A stretch of DNA of 13,911 bases from Cocleimonas sp. (GTDB lineage: Bacteria; Pseudomonadota; Gammaproteobacteria; Thiotrichales; Thiotrichaceae). The notes under the pieces were generated by a model that did no database searches, was not told where the DNA came from, and worked only from the letters and a program-made list of their open reading frames with translations. The position numbers and the translations under genes are program-made. Below, piece by piece: positions 1 through 6,347 of this stretch; positions within the stretch are counted from its first letter, which is position 1; every line of letters starts with the position of its first letter. The stretch covers positions 1 to 13,911 of the forward strand of contig JAGLDQ010000063.1 of NCBI GenBank assembly GCA_023145535.1, in the 5' to 3' direction.

Positions 1-337
1 GTAACTTATTGATTCATAATAATCAGTGCGTAAAAAACACAAGGTAAGCTGGAAATGCTGAAATAAATAGATTTTCAAAAAAATTATCAAGTGCTTAAAA
101 TAATCACCCCAAACTAGGGGACACAGAGACAATATAACAAAAACAACAACAACCGTGTTGCTGCTAAGCGGATCTAAGCCGTTTTTAAAAAAGGAGGGTA
201 AGTGCTGGGCAAAAGGGGAATTTATTGCCTGCTTATATTTCAGGCTTGCTTTTCACAAAAAAAGGGAGTTTAGTAATAGGGACTTAGCTGATGCATGTCA
301 TCTGCTGATAAAGTTAACAAATTAACGCCCTGCTGGT
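1..337. other. Non-coding leader upstream of the Rep gene
   Basis: No convincing long gene is present in these 337 bases. The stretch is A+T-rich. It holds an AAC-rich run (about 137-153), a CTAAGC direct repeat at 164-169 and 174-179 (10-bp period), a CCCC/GGGG mini-hairpin near 107-120, a small ORF with a strong ribosome binding site (202-273), and a hairpin at its right end (333-355). Position before a replication initiator is where an origin or copy-control region would be expected. No clear iteron array or DnaA box was recognised, so an origin is only an inference. Confidence 0.4.
191..273 (+). CDS. Possible 23-residue leader peptide with strong Shine-Dalgarno
   Basis: AAGGAGGG at 191-198 lies four bases (from its GGAGG core) before a GTG at 202. 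The reading frame from that GTG runs 23 codons to TAG at 271-273. The encoded peptide starts MLGKRGIYCLLIF and is hydrophobic in its centre. It is not in frame with the Rep ORF, and ends 64 bases before the TTG at 338 and 115 before the ATG at 389. A strong ribosome binding site without a long gene is typical of leader peptides that control downstream translation, as in several theta-plasmid rep systems. The Shine-Dalgarno is seen directly; translation and regulatory role are inference. It could also be a chance purine run. Confidence 0.3.
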
Positions 338-355
338 TTGCGTCAAACAAACCAG
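333..355 (+). promoter_or_regulatory. Hairpin over the Rep translation start
   Basis: CTGGTTTG (333-340) and CAAACCAG (348-355) form a perfect 8-bp inverted repeat with a 7-base loop. The TTG start codon at 338 lies inside the left arm, so folding would hide it. Either the hairpin controls Rep translation, or the real start is downstream, for example the ATG at 389, which has AAGAGA just before it. The structure could also be a protein-binding operator. Confidence 0.5.
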
Positions 356-1429
356 TGGGACTTCACAAACAATCTAACCAAGAGATTGATGATGCAAGCG
401 ATATTGTACGCTACCGCTGGGGATATTGCCCCAAAAAATTCACGCAACGCTTCCCGTTGTGCTAAAAATAAACTAAATCTACTGCCTGAGCATCTCGCTC
501 AAATCGGCACCGCCTTTATTCATCAACTTTCCCTTGCGCGCCTATCCCCCTATAATCTGCGTATTTTAACCACGATTTATGATCAAACCATCGCCTACGA
601 TAAGCGTGAGGATGATATGAATGGCACACGTTTACAGCAGTTGACAGGGATTCGGGGTGACCATGCAAATGAGGCCGTCCGTTGTTTAGCCGCATTGAAT
701 ATTATTATTACTCGTCAAGGGCATTATGGCAAATGGATGGCGATTAATTTCGATCTTAAAAACTGGGGAAAACCCAGTTCTGACACCACCACCGCTGATC
801 CCCGCTGTTTATTATCAGAGGCGTATCAGAGCGAGCTAGTTGATGATGAAACGCTTGAATTTGAATTATATTCCTCACCTGAAAAGCGCAAAAAAGAACC
901 TGCCGTGATCCTCAAAAAAGAAGAAACTAGCGTGCTTCCCTCGCCTAGCTTACCTTCACCCTCCCGCCCTGAGCGGGCTAAACCTGCGCCTGCTGAACTT
1001 CTTTTTCCTGATAGCTTTCCTAAAAAATTACGCCGATTGATTAGCCGTCACCTTGCACCGCTTAATATTCCCCAACAAGCACAACGCCTTTTGGATTATT
1101 TCGCCCAGTGCCTACAGAGTAGAAAAATACACAACCCAATTGCTTATTTTGTCGGCCTAAAAAATCGCTGGATAACAGGCTCACTGGATTTAAACAAAGA
1201 TCAGCCTGACCCAGCGGAAACAAGCAAAAAGAAAGGGCAACAACAGAGGATTAAACAGCGCATGGCGTACCAACAGGCGGCGGCGGATATTGAACAATTG
1301 AAAAAAAGCATCCATCGCGTGATCCATAAGGAGCACTGTAGCTTTGATGAAGCCTTGAGCAGAATGAAGTATACCGAACTGTGGGCAAAAGCGATGGAGT
1401 GCTTAGAGCAAACAAGAAAAGCGTGTTGA
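338..1429 (+). CDS. Phage/plasmid-type replication initiator (Rep_O-like)
   Basis: Probable replication initiator of a plasmid or prophage. Residues ~45-145 match the pattern of the phage replication protein O N-terminal domain: a winged helix in which an LSPYNLRIL helix is followed by YDKREDDM, a recognition helix around RLQQLTGIRGDHANEAVRCL, and a wing ending NFDLKNW. A proline-rich, low-complexity linker (about 195-222) leads to a second region with IHNPIAYFVGLKNRW (264-278), resembling the C-terminal helicase-loader segments of such proteins, and then a basic, probably helical tail. The 363-residue form uses TTG at 338, the first start after an in-frame stop at 323, but it has no Shine-Dalgarno. 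ATG at 389 (346 residues) is preceded by AAGAGA and leaves the domain intact. No partition, mobilisation or phage structural gene is near, so this is probably a stranded remnant. Family assignment is by motif reading, not by search. Confidence 0.7.
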   Translation: MRQTNQWDFTNNLTKRLMMQAILYATAGDIAPKNSRNASRCAKNKLNLLPEHLAQIGTAFIHQLSLARLSPYNLRILTTIYDQTIAYDKREDDMNGTRLQQLTGIRGDHANEAVRCLAALNIIITRQGHYGKWMAINFDLKNWGKPSSDTTTADPRCLLSEAYQSELVDDETLEFELYSSPEKRKKEPAVILKKEETSVLPSPSLPSPSRPERAKPAPAELLFPDSFPKKLRRLISRHLAPLNIPQQAQRLLDYFAQCLQSRKIHNPIAYFVGLKNRWITGSLDLNKDQPDPAETSKKKGQQQRIKQRMAYQQAAADIEQLKKSIHRVIHKEHCSFDEALSRMKYTELWAKAMECLEQTRKAC

Positions 1430-1430
1430 G

Positions 1431-1508
1431 ATGTGGCTGATCGCCCCGTATTGATATGAAAAACTACAGGATCTCGGTGTGTTTCGTGATGAAAAAAATG
1501 CTCACTAA
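1431..1508 (+). pseudogene. Short interrupted reading frame after Rep
   Basis: One base after the Rep stop, a frame opening with ATG reads MWLIAPY, then a TGA at 1452, then YEKLQDLGVFRDEKNAH to TAA at 1506. The second part reads like a protein C-terminus. It may be the tail of a decayed gene once coupled to rep, with the TGA as an inactivating stop. No family is recognised. A chance open frame is equally possible. Confidence 0.2.
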
Positions 1509-1744
1509 GCCGCTTGTTTTTGCTGAGTCGCTATTTTAAAGGCGGGGTAAAGATGCTCAGATTCATCAATAATTCGATTCCAGACAAACTCAAAAATTTC
1601 TTGAACAGCATTTTTTTTCTCATCCCCACGATGGCTTAACACCCCTATTTTTACAAAGGGCGTATGATTAGCTGCTTGCGCGCTGACCTCCACAAAAAGA
1701 CTACCAAGCAAAAGAAAGGCGAGGATAATAACGTTAAAATGCAT
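1505..1744 (-). pseudogene. Truncated signal-peptide + PhnD/TtrS-like periplasmic domain fragment
   Basis: The frame encodes a typical signal peptide (hydrophobic residues ~4-17, likely cleavage near VSA-QAA), followed by VKIGVLSHRGDEKK. This resembles the first strand and loop of phosphonate-binding PhnD-like periplasmic domains, common at the N-terminus of TtrS-like sensor histidine kinases (IRIGVLAHRG type). Similarity stops after about 45 residues, beside a run of eight A. The remaining ~35 residues do not look like the family, and the frame ends at residue 79 where 250 or more residues would be expected. No Shine-Dalgarno is evident. Best read as the broken 5' end of a sensor or binding-protein gene, cut off next to the Rep region. 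A genuine 79-residue secreted peptide is a less likely alternative. Confidence 0.45.
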
Positions 1745-2217
1745 GTCTAGAAGAAATATCTCAAGGGATTATGGTTTAAATCATTGCATTTTATGAAAAT
1801 ATTGTCCATAGCCGACCACGGCATACAGAAACTCATAAAGAGGATTCCTTGTCAATCCCACGGATCATCGTAGCTAGGGCAATTGCATTAAAAAATTGAA
1901 AGATGTAAGCACGTTTAAAACAATTACTTACATTTAACATCATATAAAGATTTTGTCGGTTTTTCAATAAACCTAAAAGAATGCGTTAATTTTATAAATC
2001 ATTGATAAATGAAATATATTTTAATGCCATTGCCCTATACCTAGGAGTTTAAAGGAATAGCAAATAGCCCGCATGAAGTGTACGGAATACGGGAATTAAT
2101 CCCTTACTCCCCTTTAAATAAGCAACAATATCTATTCATCCGCAAGTTCAAATGCTTTATTTATAATCTTTGACGATAGGTGAATAATCGAAGCACTAAG
2201 AAAATTTAATCGTGGTC
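1745..2217. other. Gene-poor stretch with decayed coding remnants
   Basis: There is no intact gene here. The part 1781-1985 carries protein-like minus-strand fragments in two frames (separate entry). A further minus-strand frame from about 2200 down to TAG at 2132-2134 reads ...KIINKAFELADE, also like a protein tail, but it is too short to assign. A perfect TTTAAAGG/CCTTTAAA inverted pair lies at 2048-2055 and 2111-2118, and a GGGA/TCCC mini-hairpin at 2091-2103. Its position downstream of the toxin gene makes a terminator plausible, but none with a T-run was seen. Confidence 0.35.
1781..1985 (-). pseudogene. Possible frameshifted gene remnant
   Basis: On the minus strand a frame is open from 1985 (after TAA at 1988-1986) to TGA at 1835-1833. 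It has two ATGs at 1943-1938 and includes the stretch RAYIFQFFNAIALATMIRG. Just past this stretch, at a GGG run (1859-1857), a one-base shift would join it to another frame reading LTRNPLYEFLYAVVGYGQYF and stopping at 1783-1781. Both parts have natural-looking amino-acid composition, so removing one G gives a continuous 67-residue C-terminus. No family is recognised. This is pattern reading of short frames and could be coincidence. Confidence 0.25.
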
Positions 2218-2619
2218 TTATTTTAAATAAATAATCTCTTCATCTGCTTTTATCTCCTTGGACTTATTCACCATTCTTTTATCCAAAGTAGCAAATCCAT
2301 CAAGTGACTCACTACCAATTAAATGTAGAGCATCCGCAAAATCCATTCCTGCTAGATACCACTTCAAAGCATCAGAAAAATGCTGGTCATTTTCAGTAGT
2401 GATATTGTCCAAACCTACAATATGCTTTATTCGCTCAATAACAACTTCACGAGAAAGGTTATAGCCATTTTTAGAGCTGAGCACCCAAACCAATTCCAAT
2501 AAAACTGTTTTTGAGAAAAAACAGGTGTTATTTCTTAGAAAATCAGTAGCTAATAGGGTTTGCTTTGGATCATCTTTAACGGCATAGCGAACCAATATAT
2601 TAGTATCAACTGCAATCAT
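2218..2619 (-). CDS. vapC: PIN-domain toxin ribonuclease (VapC family)
   Basis: Toxin of a type II toxin-antitoxin pair, predicted to be a metal-dependent ribonuclease that cuts cellular RNA when the antitoxin is lost. At 133 residues it has the usual VapC length. The acidic residues of the PIN active site are visible: Asp5 in AVDTNILVR, Glu42 in LLELVWVL, Asp93/Asp96 in GMDFADALH, and Asp113 in FATLDKRM. The start codon overlaps the antitoxin stop as ATGA (2616-2619), the usual sign of translational coupling. All catalytic positions are kept, so the toxin looks functional. Which RNA it cuts cannot be read from the sequence. Confidence 0.92.
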   Translation of the reverse strand: MIAVDTNILVRYAVKDDPKQTLLATDFLRNNTCFFSKTVLLELVWVLSSKNGYNLSREVVIERIKHIVGLDNITTENDQHFSDALKWYLAGMDFADALHLIGSESLDGFATLDKRMVNKSKEIKADEEIIYLK

Positions 2620-2855
2620 GAATGTAACCCTGATTCAAACTGAATTGCATTATCCATGTCATCCAGAGATAACGGTTTTCCAATGTATGGAGAAACACGA
2701 TCAGGGGCTTCCAATTCTGTACGAGGAAAAAGCTTATTAGCAGGTTTTTTCATCTTCTTTTTTTGTAGTAGAAAATCTAAAAAATCACTGAGTTCTTGCA
2801 GTCTTAGCGCATCAAGATATTTTGCCTTTTTGTAAATCGCATCTATTGTGGTCAT
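2616..2855 (-). CDS. Antitoxin partner of VapC (DUF2281-like)
   Basis: First gene of the toxin-antitoxin operon. It encodes 79 residues. The N-terminal half (MTTIDAIYKKAKYLDALRL, then QELSDFLDFLLQKKK) is a helical segment like DUF2281-type antitoxins found before PIN toxins. The C-terminal half, rich in Pro and acidic residues, is likely the disordered part that wraps the toxin active site. The antitoxin is expected to neutralise VapC by direct binding, and the pair probably represses its own promoter through the inverted repeat just upstream. The family name is by resemblance; the role rests mainly on position and the ATGA overlap. Confidence 0.82.
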   Translation of the reverse strand: MTTIDAIYKKAKYLDALRLQELSDFLDFLLQKKKMKKPANKLFPRTELEAPDRVSPYIGKPLSLDDMDNAIQFESGLHS

Positions 2856-2873
2856 TGTAAATATCCTATCTTT

Positions 2874-2897
2874 TATTCACTTGAGTTATAGTGAATA
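2874..2897 (-). promoter_or_regulatory. Inverted-repeat operator upstream of the toxin-antitoxin operon
   Basis: TATTCACT (2874-2881) and AGTGAATA (2890-2897) are perfect 8-base arms around an 8-base spacer, 19-42 bases upstream of the antitoxin ATG. This is the usual place and size for the site at which an antitoxin or toxin-antitoxin complex represses its own transcription. A TATATT -10-like sequence on the minus strand overlaps the outer arm, so binding would block RNA polymerase. Autoregulation is inferred from position. Confidence 0.6.
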
Positions 2898-2952
2898 TAG
2901 CATATTAAAAATATCTAAATATCCGCTATTTTATCGAGAAGCCAGACCTGAA

Positions 2953-2970
2953 GTGCCATTCGTGCCATTC
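2953..2970. repeat. Tandem 9-bp repeat GTGCCATTC x2
   Basis: Two perfect adjacent copies of GTGCCATTC lie at 2953-2961 and 2962-2970. They are flanked by GACC (2945-2948) and GGTC (2971-2974), which could pair to present the repeats in a loop. The block is more G+C-rich than its surroundings. It may be an operator, a REP-like fragment or a slippage duplication. It lies between the toxin-antitoxin promoter and the end of mmsA. Confidence 0.5.
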
Positions 2971-3089
2971 GGGTCAGTACCCTTTTGAAGAAATAAATAA
3001 TAAGATATTTTTTTCTTGTTCTCACGTGGAAATACAGTGCTAACGTGCTAGGCAAAATATCGTGGAGAGCGCTACAACTCTGCTACATT

Positions 3090-4592
3090 TTAAACATCTT
3101 GACCCCGTTTAAAATGGAACTGTGCGCCCGCTCTAATCCCCGATGGCCAGCGTGTCGTGACTGTTTTTAAACGCGTATAAAAACGCACCCCTTCCATGCC
3201 ATGAATGGATGTCGTACCAAATAATGAACGCTTCCAGCCACCAAAACTATGCATCGCAACGGGCACAGGAATAGGCACATTAACGCCTGCCATACCCACT
3301 TGTACGTTCATGCAAAAGTGACGAGCGGTATCACCATCACGGGTGAAAACGGTTGCTCCATTGCCATACTCATGTTCATTGATTAACTCCAATGCTTCTT
3401 CGTAACGATCCACACGAACAATAGAGAGCACAGGGCCAAATATTTCATCGGTATAAATCGACATATCGGGGGTTACTTTGTCAAAAATACAGCCGCCCAC
3501 AAAATAACCTGCTCGTTGCGTTTCGCTACGCCCATCAATGGCTAATTCTGCGCCCTGTTGTTCTCCTTGCTCAATATAAGAGAGAATTTTATCCTGACTT
3601 TGTTGTGAGATGACCGGCCCCATCTCCACCCCTTCTTCATCGTATTTTCCGATATGCAAACCTTTGACCATCGGTTTTAATTGTTTGATTAATCGATCTG
3701 CGGTTTCATCCCCAATGACCACCACCACTGCAACGGCCATACAGCGCTCACCCGCAGAACCGTAAGCCGCACCAATAATCGCATCACAGGCTTGATCCAT
3801 GCTCGCATCAGGCATAACGATCATATGATTTTTTGCACCACATAACGCTTGGACGCGTTTATTATTTTTACAGCCTTCATGGTAAATATATTCACCCACA
3901 GCGGTTGAGCCAACAAAACTAATCGCACTAATATCCGGATGATGTAATATCGCATCAACGGCTTCTTTATCGCCGACAACCGTATTTAACACCCCTTTGG
4001 GTAACCCTGCCTCCATCATTAATTCGGTTAAACGCAACCCACAGGAGGGATCTTTCTCCGAAAGTTTTAACACAAAGGTATTACCGCAAGCAATGGCAAT
4101 GGGATACATCCACATCGGCACCATTGCGGGAAAGTTAAACGGGGTAATGCCTGCACAAACCCCGAGTGGTTGGCGCAGATTATAACTATCGATACCCTCG
4201 GAGACGTTAGCGGTGAAATCTGATTTTAAGTGGCTATTAATGGCTGTACAGAATTCAATCACCTCGACACCACGCATGACTTCACCCGTTGCATCGGCTA
4301 GTGTTTTTCCATGTTCTTCGGATACCATTCGCGCTAATTCATCACTGTTTTTAATCACTAACTCACGATAATTAAACATGATTTGTGCGCGCTTTGAAGG
4401 GGTTACCTGACTCCAATGATTAAATGCGACCTTCGCAACACTCACGGCGGCATTAATATCACCCACACTCGCCCCTTGCATTTGACGGATAACTTGCCCT
4501 GTTGCGGGGTTATAAATATCAAAAATGGTCTCCGAATGACCTGTTACATTTTCACCATTGATCAATTGTTGTAGGTTTGATTTATTCTTCAT
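3090..4592 (-). CDS. mmsA: Methylmalonate-semialdehyde dehydrogenase (CoA-acylating)
   Basis: NAD-dependent cytosolic enzyme of the aldehyde dehydrogenase superfamily. It converts methylmalonate semialdehyde to propionyl-CoA, or malonate semialdehyde to acetyl-CoA, with release of CO2. It acts at the end of valine, myo-inositol, beta-alanine and thymine/uracil breakdown. Numbered from ATG 4592 (500 residues, normal family length), visible features are PFNFPAMVPMW (151-161), the MmsA signature CGAKNH (251-256), catalytic Cys284 in GSAGERCMA, EIFGPVLS (383-390), and the typical C-terminus GGWKRSLFG (451-459) through RFYTRLKTVTTRWP. The CGAKNH segment stands where hydrolytic aldehyde dehydrogenases carry the general-base glutamate, as expected for the CoA-dependent branch. 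A 516-residue version from 4640 is open, but GGAGGG sits four bases before the 4592 ATG, so that start is preferred. gabT lies 117 bases upstream on the same strand and probably supplies its substrate. Confidence 0.95.
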   Translation of the reverse strand: MKNKSNLQQLINGENVTGHSETIFDIYNPATGQVIRQMQGASVGDINAAVSVAKVAFNHWSQVTPSKRAQIMFNYRELVIKNSDELARMVSEEHGKTLADATGEVMRGVEVIEFCTAINSHLKSDFTANVSEGIDSYNLRQPLGVCAGITPFNFPAMVPMWMYPIAIACGNTFVLKLSEKDPSCGLRLTELMMEAGLPKGVLNTVVGDKEAVDAILHHPDISAISFVGSTAVGEYIYHEGCKNNKRVQALCGAKNHMIVMPDASMDQACDAIIGAAYGSAGERCMAVAVVVVIGDETADRLIKQLKPMVKGLHIGKYDEEGVEMGPVISQQSQDKILSYIEQGEQQGAELAIDGRSETQRAGYFVGGCIFDKVTPDMSIYTDEIFGPVLSIVRVDRYEEALELINEHEYGNGATVFTRDGDTARHFCMNVQVGMAGVNVPIPVPVAMHSFGGWKRSLFGTTSIHGMEGVRFYTRLKTVTTRWPSGIRAGAQFHFKRGQDV

Positions 4593-4709
4593 AAGACCCT
4601 CCATCTTTTTTAATGTGTCTCGCAAAGACATAAAGCACACGACGATATGTTCCTAGTGCCTTTGTAAGGAATATGTTTGTTACTAAACAGCTGAAGCTTG
4701 CACGCCGCG

Positions 4710-5996
4710 CTATTTTATTTGCTGCAAACACAGCGCTAAACAATCCAACCCTTCATCCAGCACCGCTTGCTCAATTGTCAGCGGGGGCAAAAAACGAATG
4801 ACATTGCCATTCACTCCGCAAGACAACAAAATCAAACCTTGCGTACGCGCACATTCCACTAATGCCATTGCTTTTGCCATCGAAGGGAGCGTGTGCTCAG
4901 CGTCATCAAATAGCTCAATGGCAACGAGGCTTCCTAGCCCTCGAACATCACCAATCGCAGGGCAAGTTTCAGCCATTTCATTAAGACGCATCATCATATG
5001 CGCCCCTATTTTTGCTGCTTTTTGTGGTATTTTTTCTTCTTCCATCACCTCAAAAACGGCTAAGGCGGCGGCACAGGCGAGGGGGTTACCCCCATAAGTT
5101 CCACCGAGAGAAGAAGGCGGGGCGGCGTTCATCATCTCGGCTTTACCGACTAAGGCCGATAAGGGAAAGCCGCCCGCTAAACCTTTGGCTAATACAATTA
5201 AATCGGGCTCTATTCCTGCATGTTCACAGGCAAACATTTTCCCCGAACGACCAAAACCACACTGAACCTCATCCGCAATCAGCACAATGCCATTTTCATC
5301 CGCAATGGTGCGTAACCTTTGCAAAAACTCAGGAGGCGCGGGTAGAAAACCACCCTCCCCTTGAACGGGTTCAATGAGAAAAGCGGCAACCCGCTCACAT
5401 TCAATATCACTTTTAAAGAGCTGTTCCAAACCTGCAATTGCCGCATCGACACTCAGACCATTGCGCGGATTAGGAAAAGGGGCATGGTAAACTTCGGGAG
5501 CAAAAGGGCCATAGCCTGCTTTATAAGGAACAACGCGTCCTGTTAGACTTAAAGCGAGCAACGTGCGTCCATGAAAACCGCCAGAAAAAGCGATGACCCC
5601 CGTACGCCCTGTGTATTTACGTGCGACTTTAATGGCATTTTCAATCGCTTCAGAGCCAGAGTTAAGCAACAGGCTACGCTTTTCCGTATCCCCTGGTACT
5701 AAAGCATTTAAGCGCTCACAAACTTCGATATAACTCTCATACATCATCACATGCACACAGGTATGCGAGAATTTTTCTAATTGCACAGCCACAGCGGCTT
5801 TAACTTTAGGATGCAGATGTCCCGTATTCACCACTCCGATCCCTGAAGAAAAATCGATATAGCGTCTACCCTCCACATCCCAAATCTCTGCATTTTCAGC
5901 ACGTTCAGCAAATAAGGGATGCGCCTGCCCAACCCCCGTTGTCACGGCATAATGACGACGCGCCAATAATTCATTTGTTTTGGCTATTTTTCCCAT
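4710..5996 (-). CDS. gabT: Class III omega-aminotransferase (4-aminobutyrate aminotransferase type)
   Basis: PLP-dependent transaminase moving an amino group from an omega-amino acid (GABA, and in many relatives beta-alanine or 3-aminoisobutyrate) to an oxo acid. Numbered from ATG 5996 (428 residues, normal for GabT): the phosphate-binding SGS is at 113-115, FHGRTL at 141-146, the IEPVQGEGG loop at 208-216, Asp242 in ADEVQCGFGR, the Schiff-base Lys271 in LAKGLAGGFP, and GGTYGGNPL at 298-306. A GTG at 6008 would add four residues, but GGAGGAAGG directly before the ATG marks the start. The next gene, mmsA, would oxidise a C3 or C4 semialdehyde, not succinate semialdehyde; no gabD is in the window. 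The true substrate may therefore be beta-alanine or 3-aminoisobutyrate. The family is certain, the substrate is not. Confidence 0.93.
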   Translation of the reverse strand: MGKIAKTNELLARRHYAVTTGVGQAHPLFAERAENAEIWDVEGRRYIDFSSGIGVVNTGHLHPKVKAAVAVQLEKFSHTCVHVMMYESYIEVCERLNALVPGDTEKRSLLLNSGSEAIENAIKVARKYTGRTGVIAFSGGFHGRTLLALSLTGRVVPYKAGYGPFAPEVYHAPFPNPRNGLSVDAAIAGLEQLFKSDIECERVAAFLIEPVQGEGGFLPAPPEFLQRLRTIADENGIVLIADEVQCGFGRSGKMFACEHAGIEPDLIVLAKGLAGGFPLSALVGKAEMMNAAPPSSLGGTYGGNPLACAAALAVFEVMEEEKIPQKAAKIGAHMMMRLNEMAETCPAIGDVRGLGSLVAIELFDDAEHTLPSMAKAMALVECARTQGLILLSCGVNGNVIRFLPPLTIEQAVLDEGLDCLALCLQQIK

Positions 5997-6347
5997 TCCT
6001 TCCTCCACAATTGTTGAGGTTACCCAAATCCTAATATTTTAAAAGTGTATCAAGTGATGAGTGAAATGATGGATGCTTTATAAACCATAAAAAACCCCAC
6101 TACCCTTATCATCGAGACATTAAACAAACTAAGAGACTAAGTACCCTCTATATTCTGCAAAATTAACCTCTTATATAATAGAGCCAGTTCATAGAAACCG
6201 ATGGGTTCACTTTACATCTTGATTTTCACTCACAAAACCCTATCTAATCAGGTTATAGGGAATATTTTTATAGGGGAATTAACACCTTCCCCACCGACTT
6301 GATGTATAATGTCCCGTTTTTTTTTGTATTTTTAAAAAGGTCTCTTT
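5997..6347. other. Divergent gabT/folE2 intergenic region
   Basis: 351 bases between two divergent genes, with no ORF that looks real. Visible elements are CCCTAT (6238-6243) and ATAGGG (6255-6260) as a 6-bp inverted repeat with an 11-base loop, an imperfect palindrome around a TATAAT at 6174-6179, and the folE2 promoter near 6305. For gabT, no good promoter was found near the start; a TTGATA without a fitting -10 lies around 6045-6050 on the minus strand. Zinc-responsive control of folE2 is common in bacteria, but a clean Zur palindrome was not found. Confidence 0.5.
6305..6325 (+). promoter_or_regulatory. folE2 promoter -10 with T-run at the start site
   Basis: A perfect TATAAT at 6305-6310, preceded directly by TG, lies 38 bases before the folE2 ATG. 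No good -35 is found at 16-18 bases; TTAACA at 6279-6284 is 20 bases away. The expected transcription start, about seven bases after the -10, falls at the first T of a run of nine (6317-6325). Initial runs of T allow RNA polymerase slippage at some bacterial promoters (E. coli pyrBI, codBA), so nucleotide-sensitive initiation is possible. The start site is inferred. Confidence 0.5.

Noticed and set aside
137..181. Iteron-like repeats upstream of Rep (AAC-rich run, CTAAGC twice)
   Set aside because: Only two short copies and low complexity; not enough for an iteron array or origin call.
1745..2217. Insertion-sequence remnant
   Set aside because: No terminal inverted repeats with target duplication and no recognisable transposase motif; the coding fragments stay unassigned.
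4797..5546. Plus-strand open frames opposite gabT
   Set aside because: They lie antisense to a clearly coding gene with all family motifs, have no ribosome binding site and no protein-like motifs.
6171..6260. Possible Zur-like palindromes (TTATATAATAG and GGTTATAGGG areas)
   Set aside because: Symmetry is imperfect and the two half-sites of a Zur consensus are not both present.
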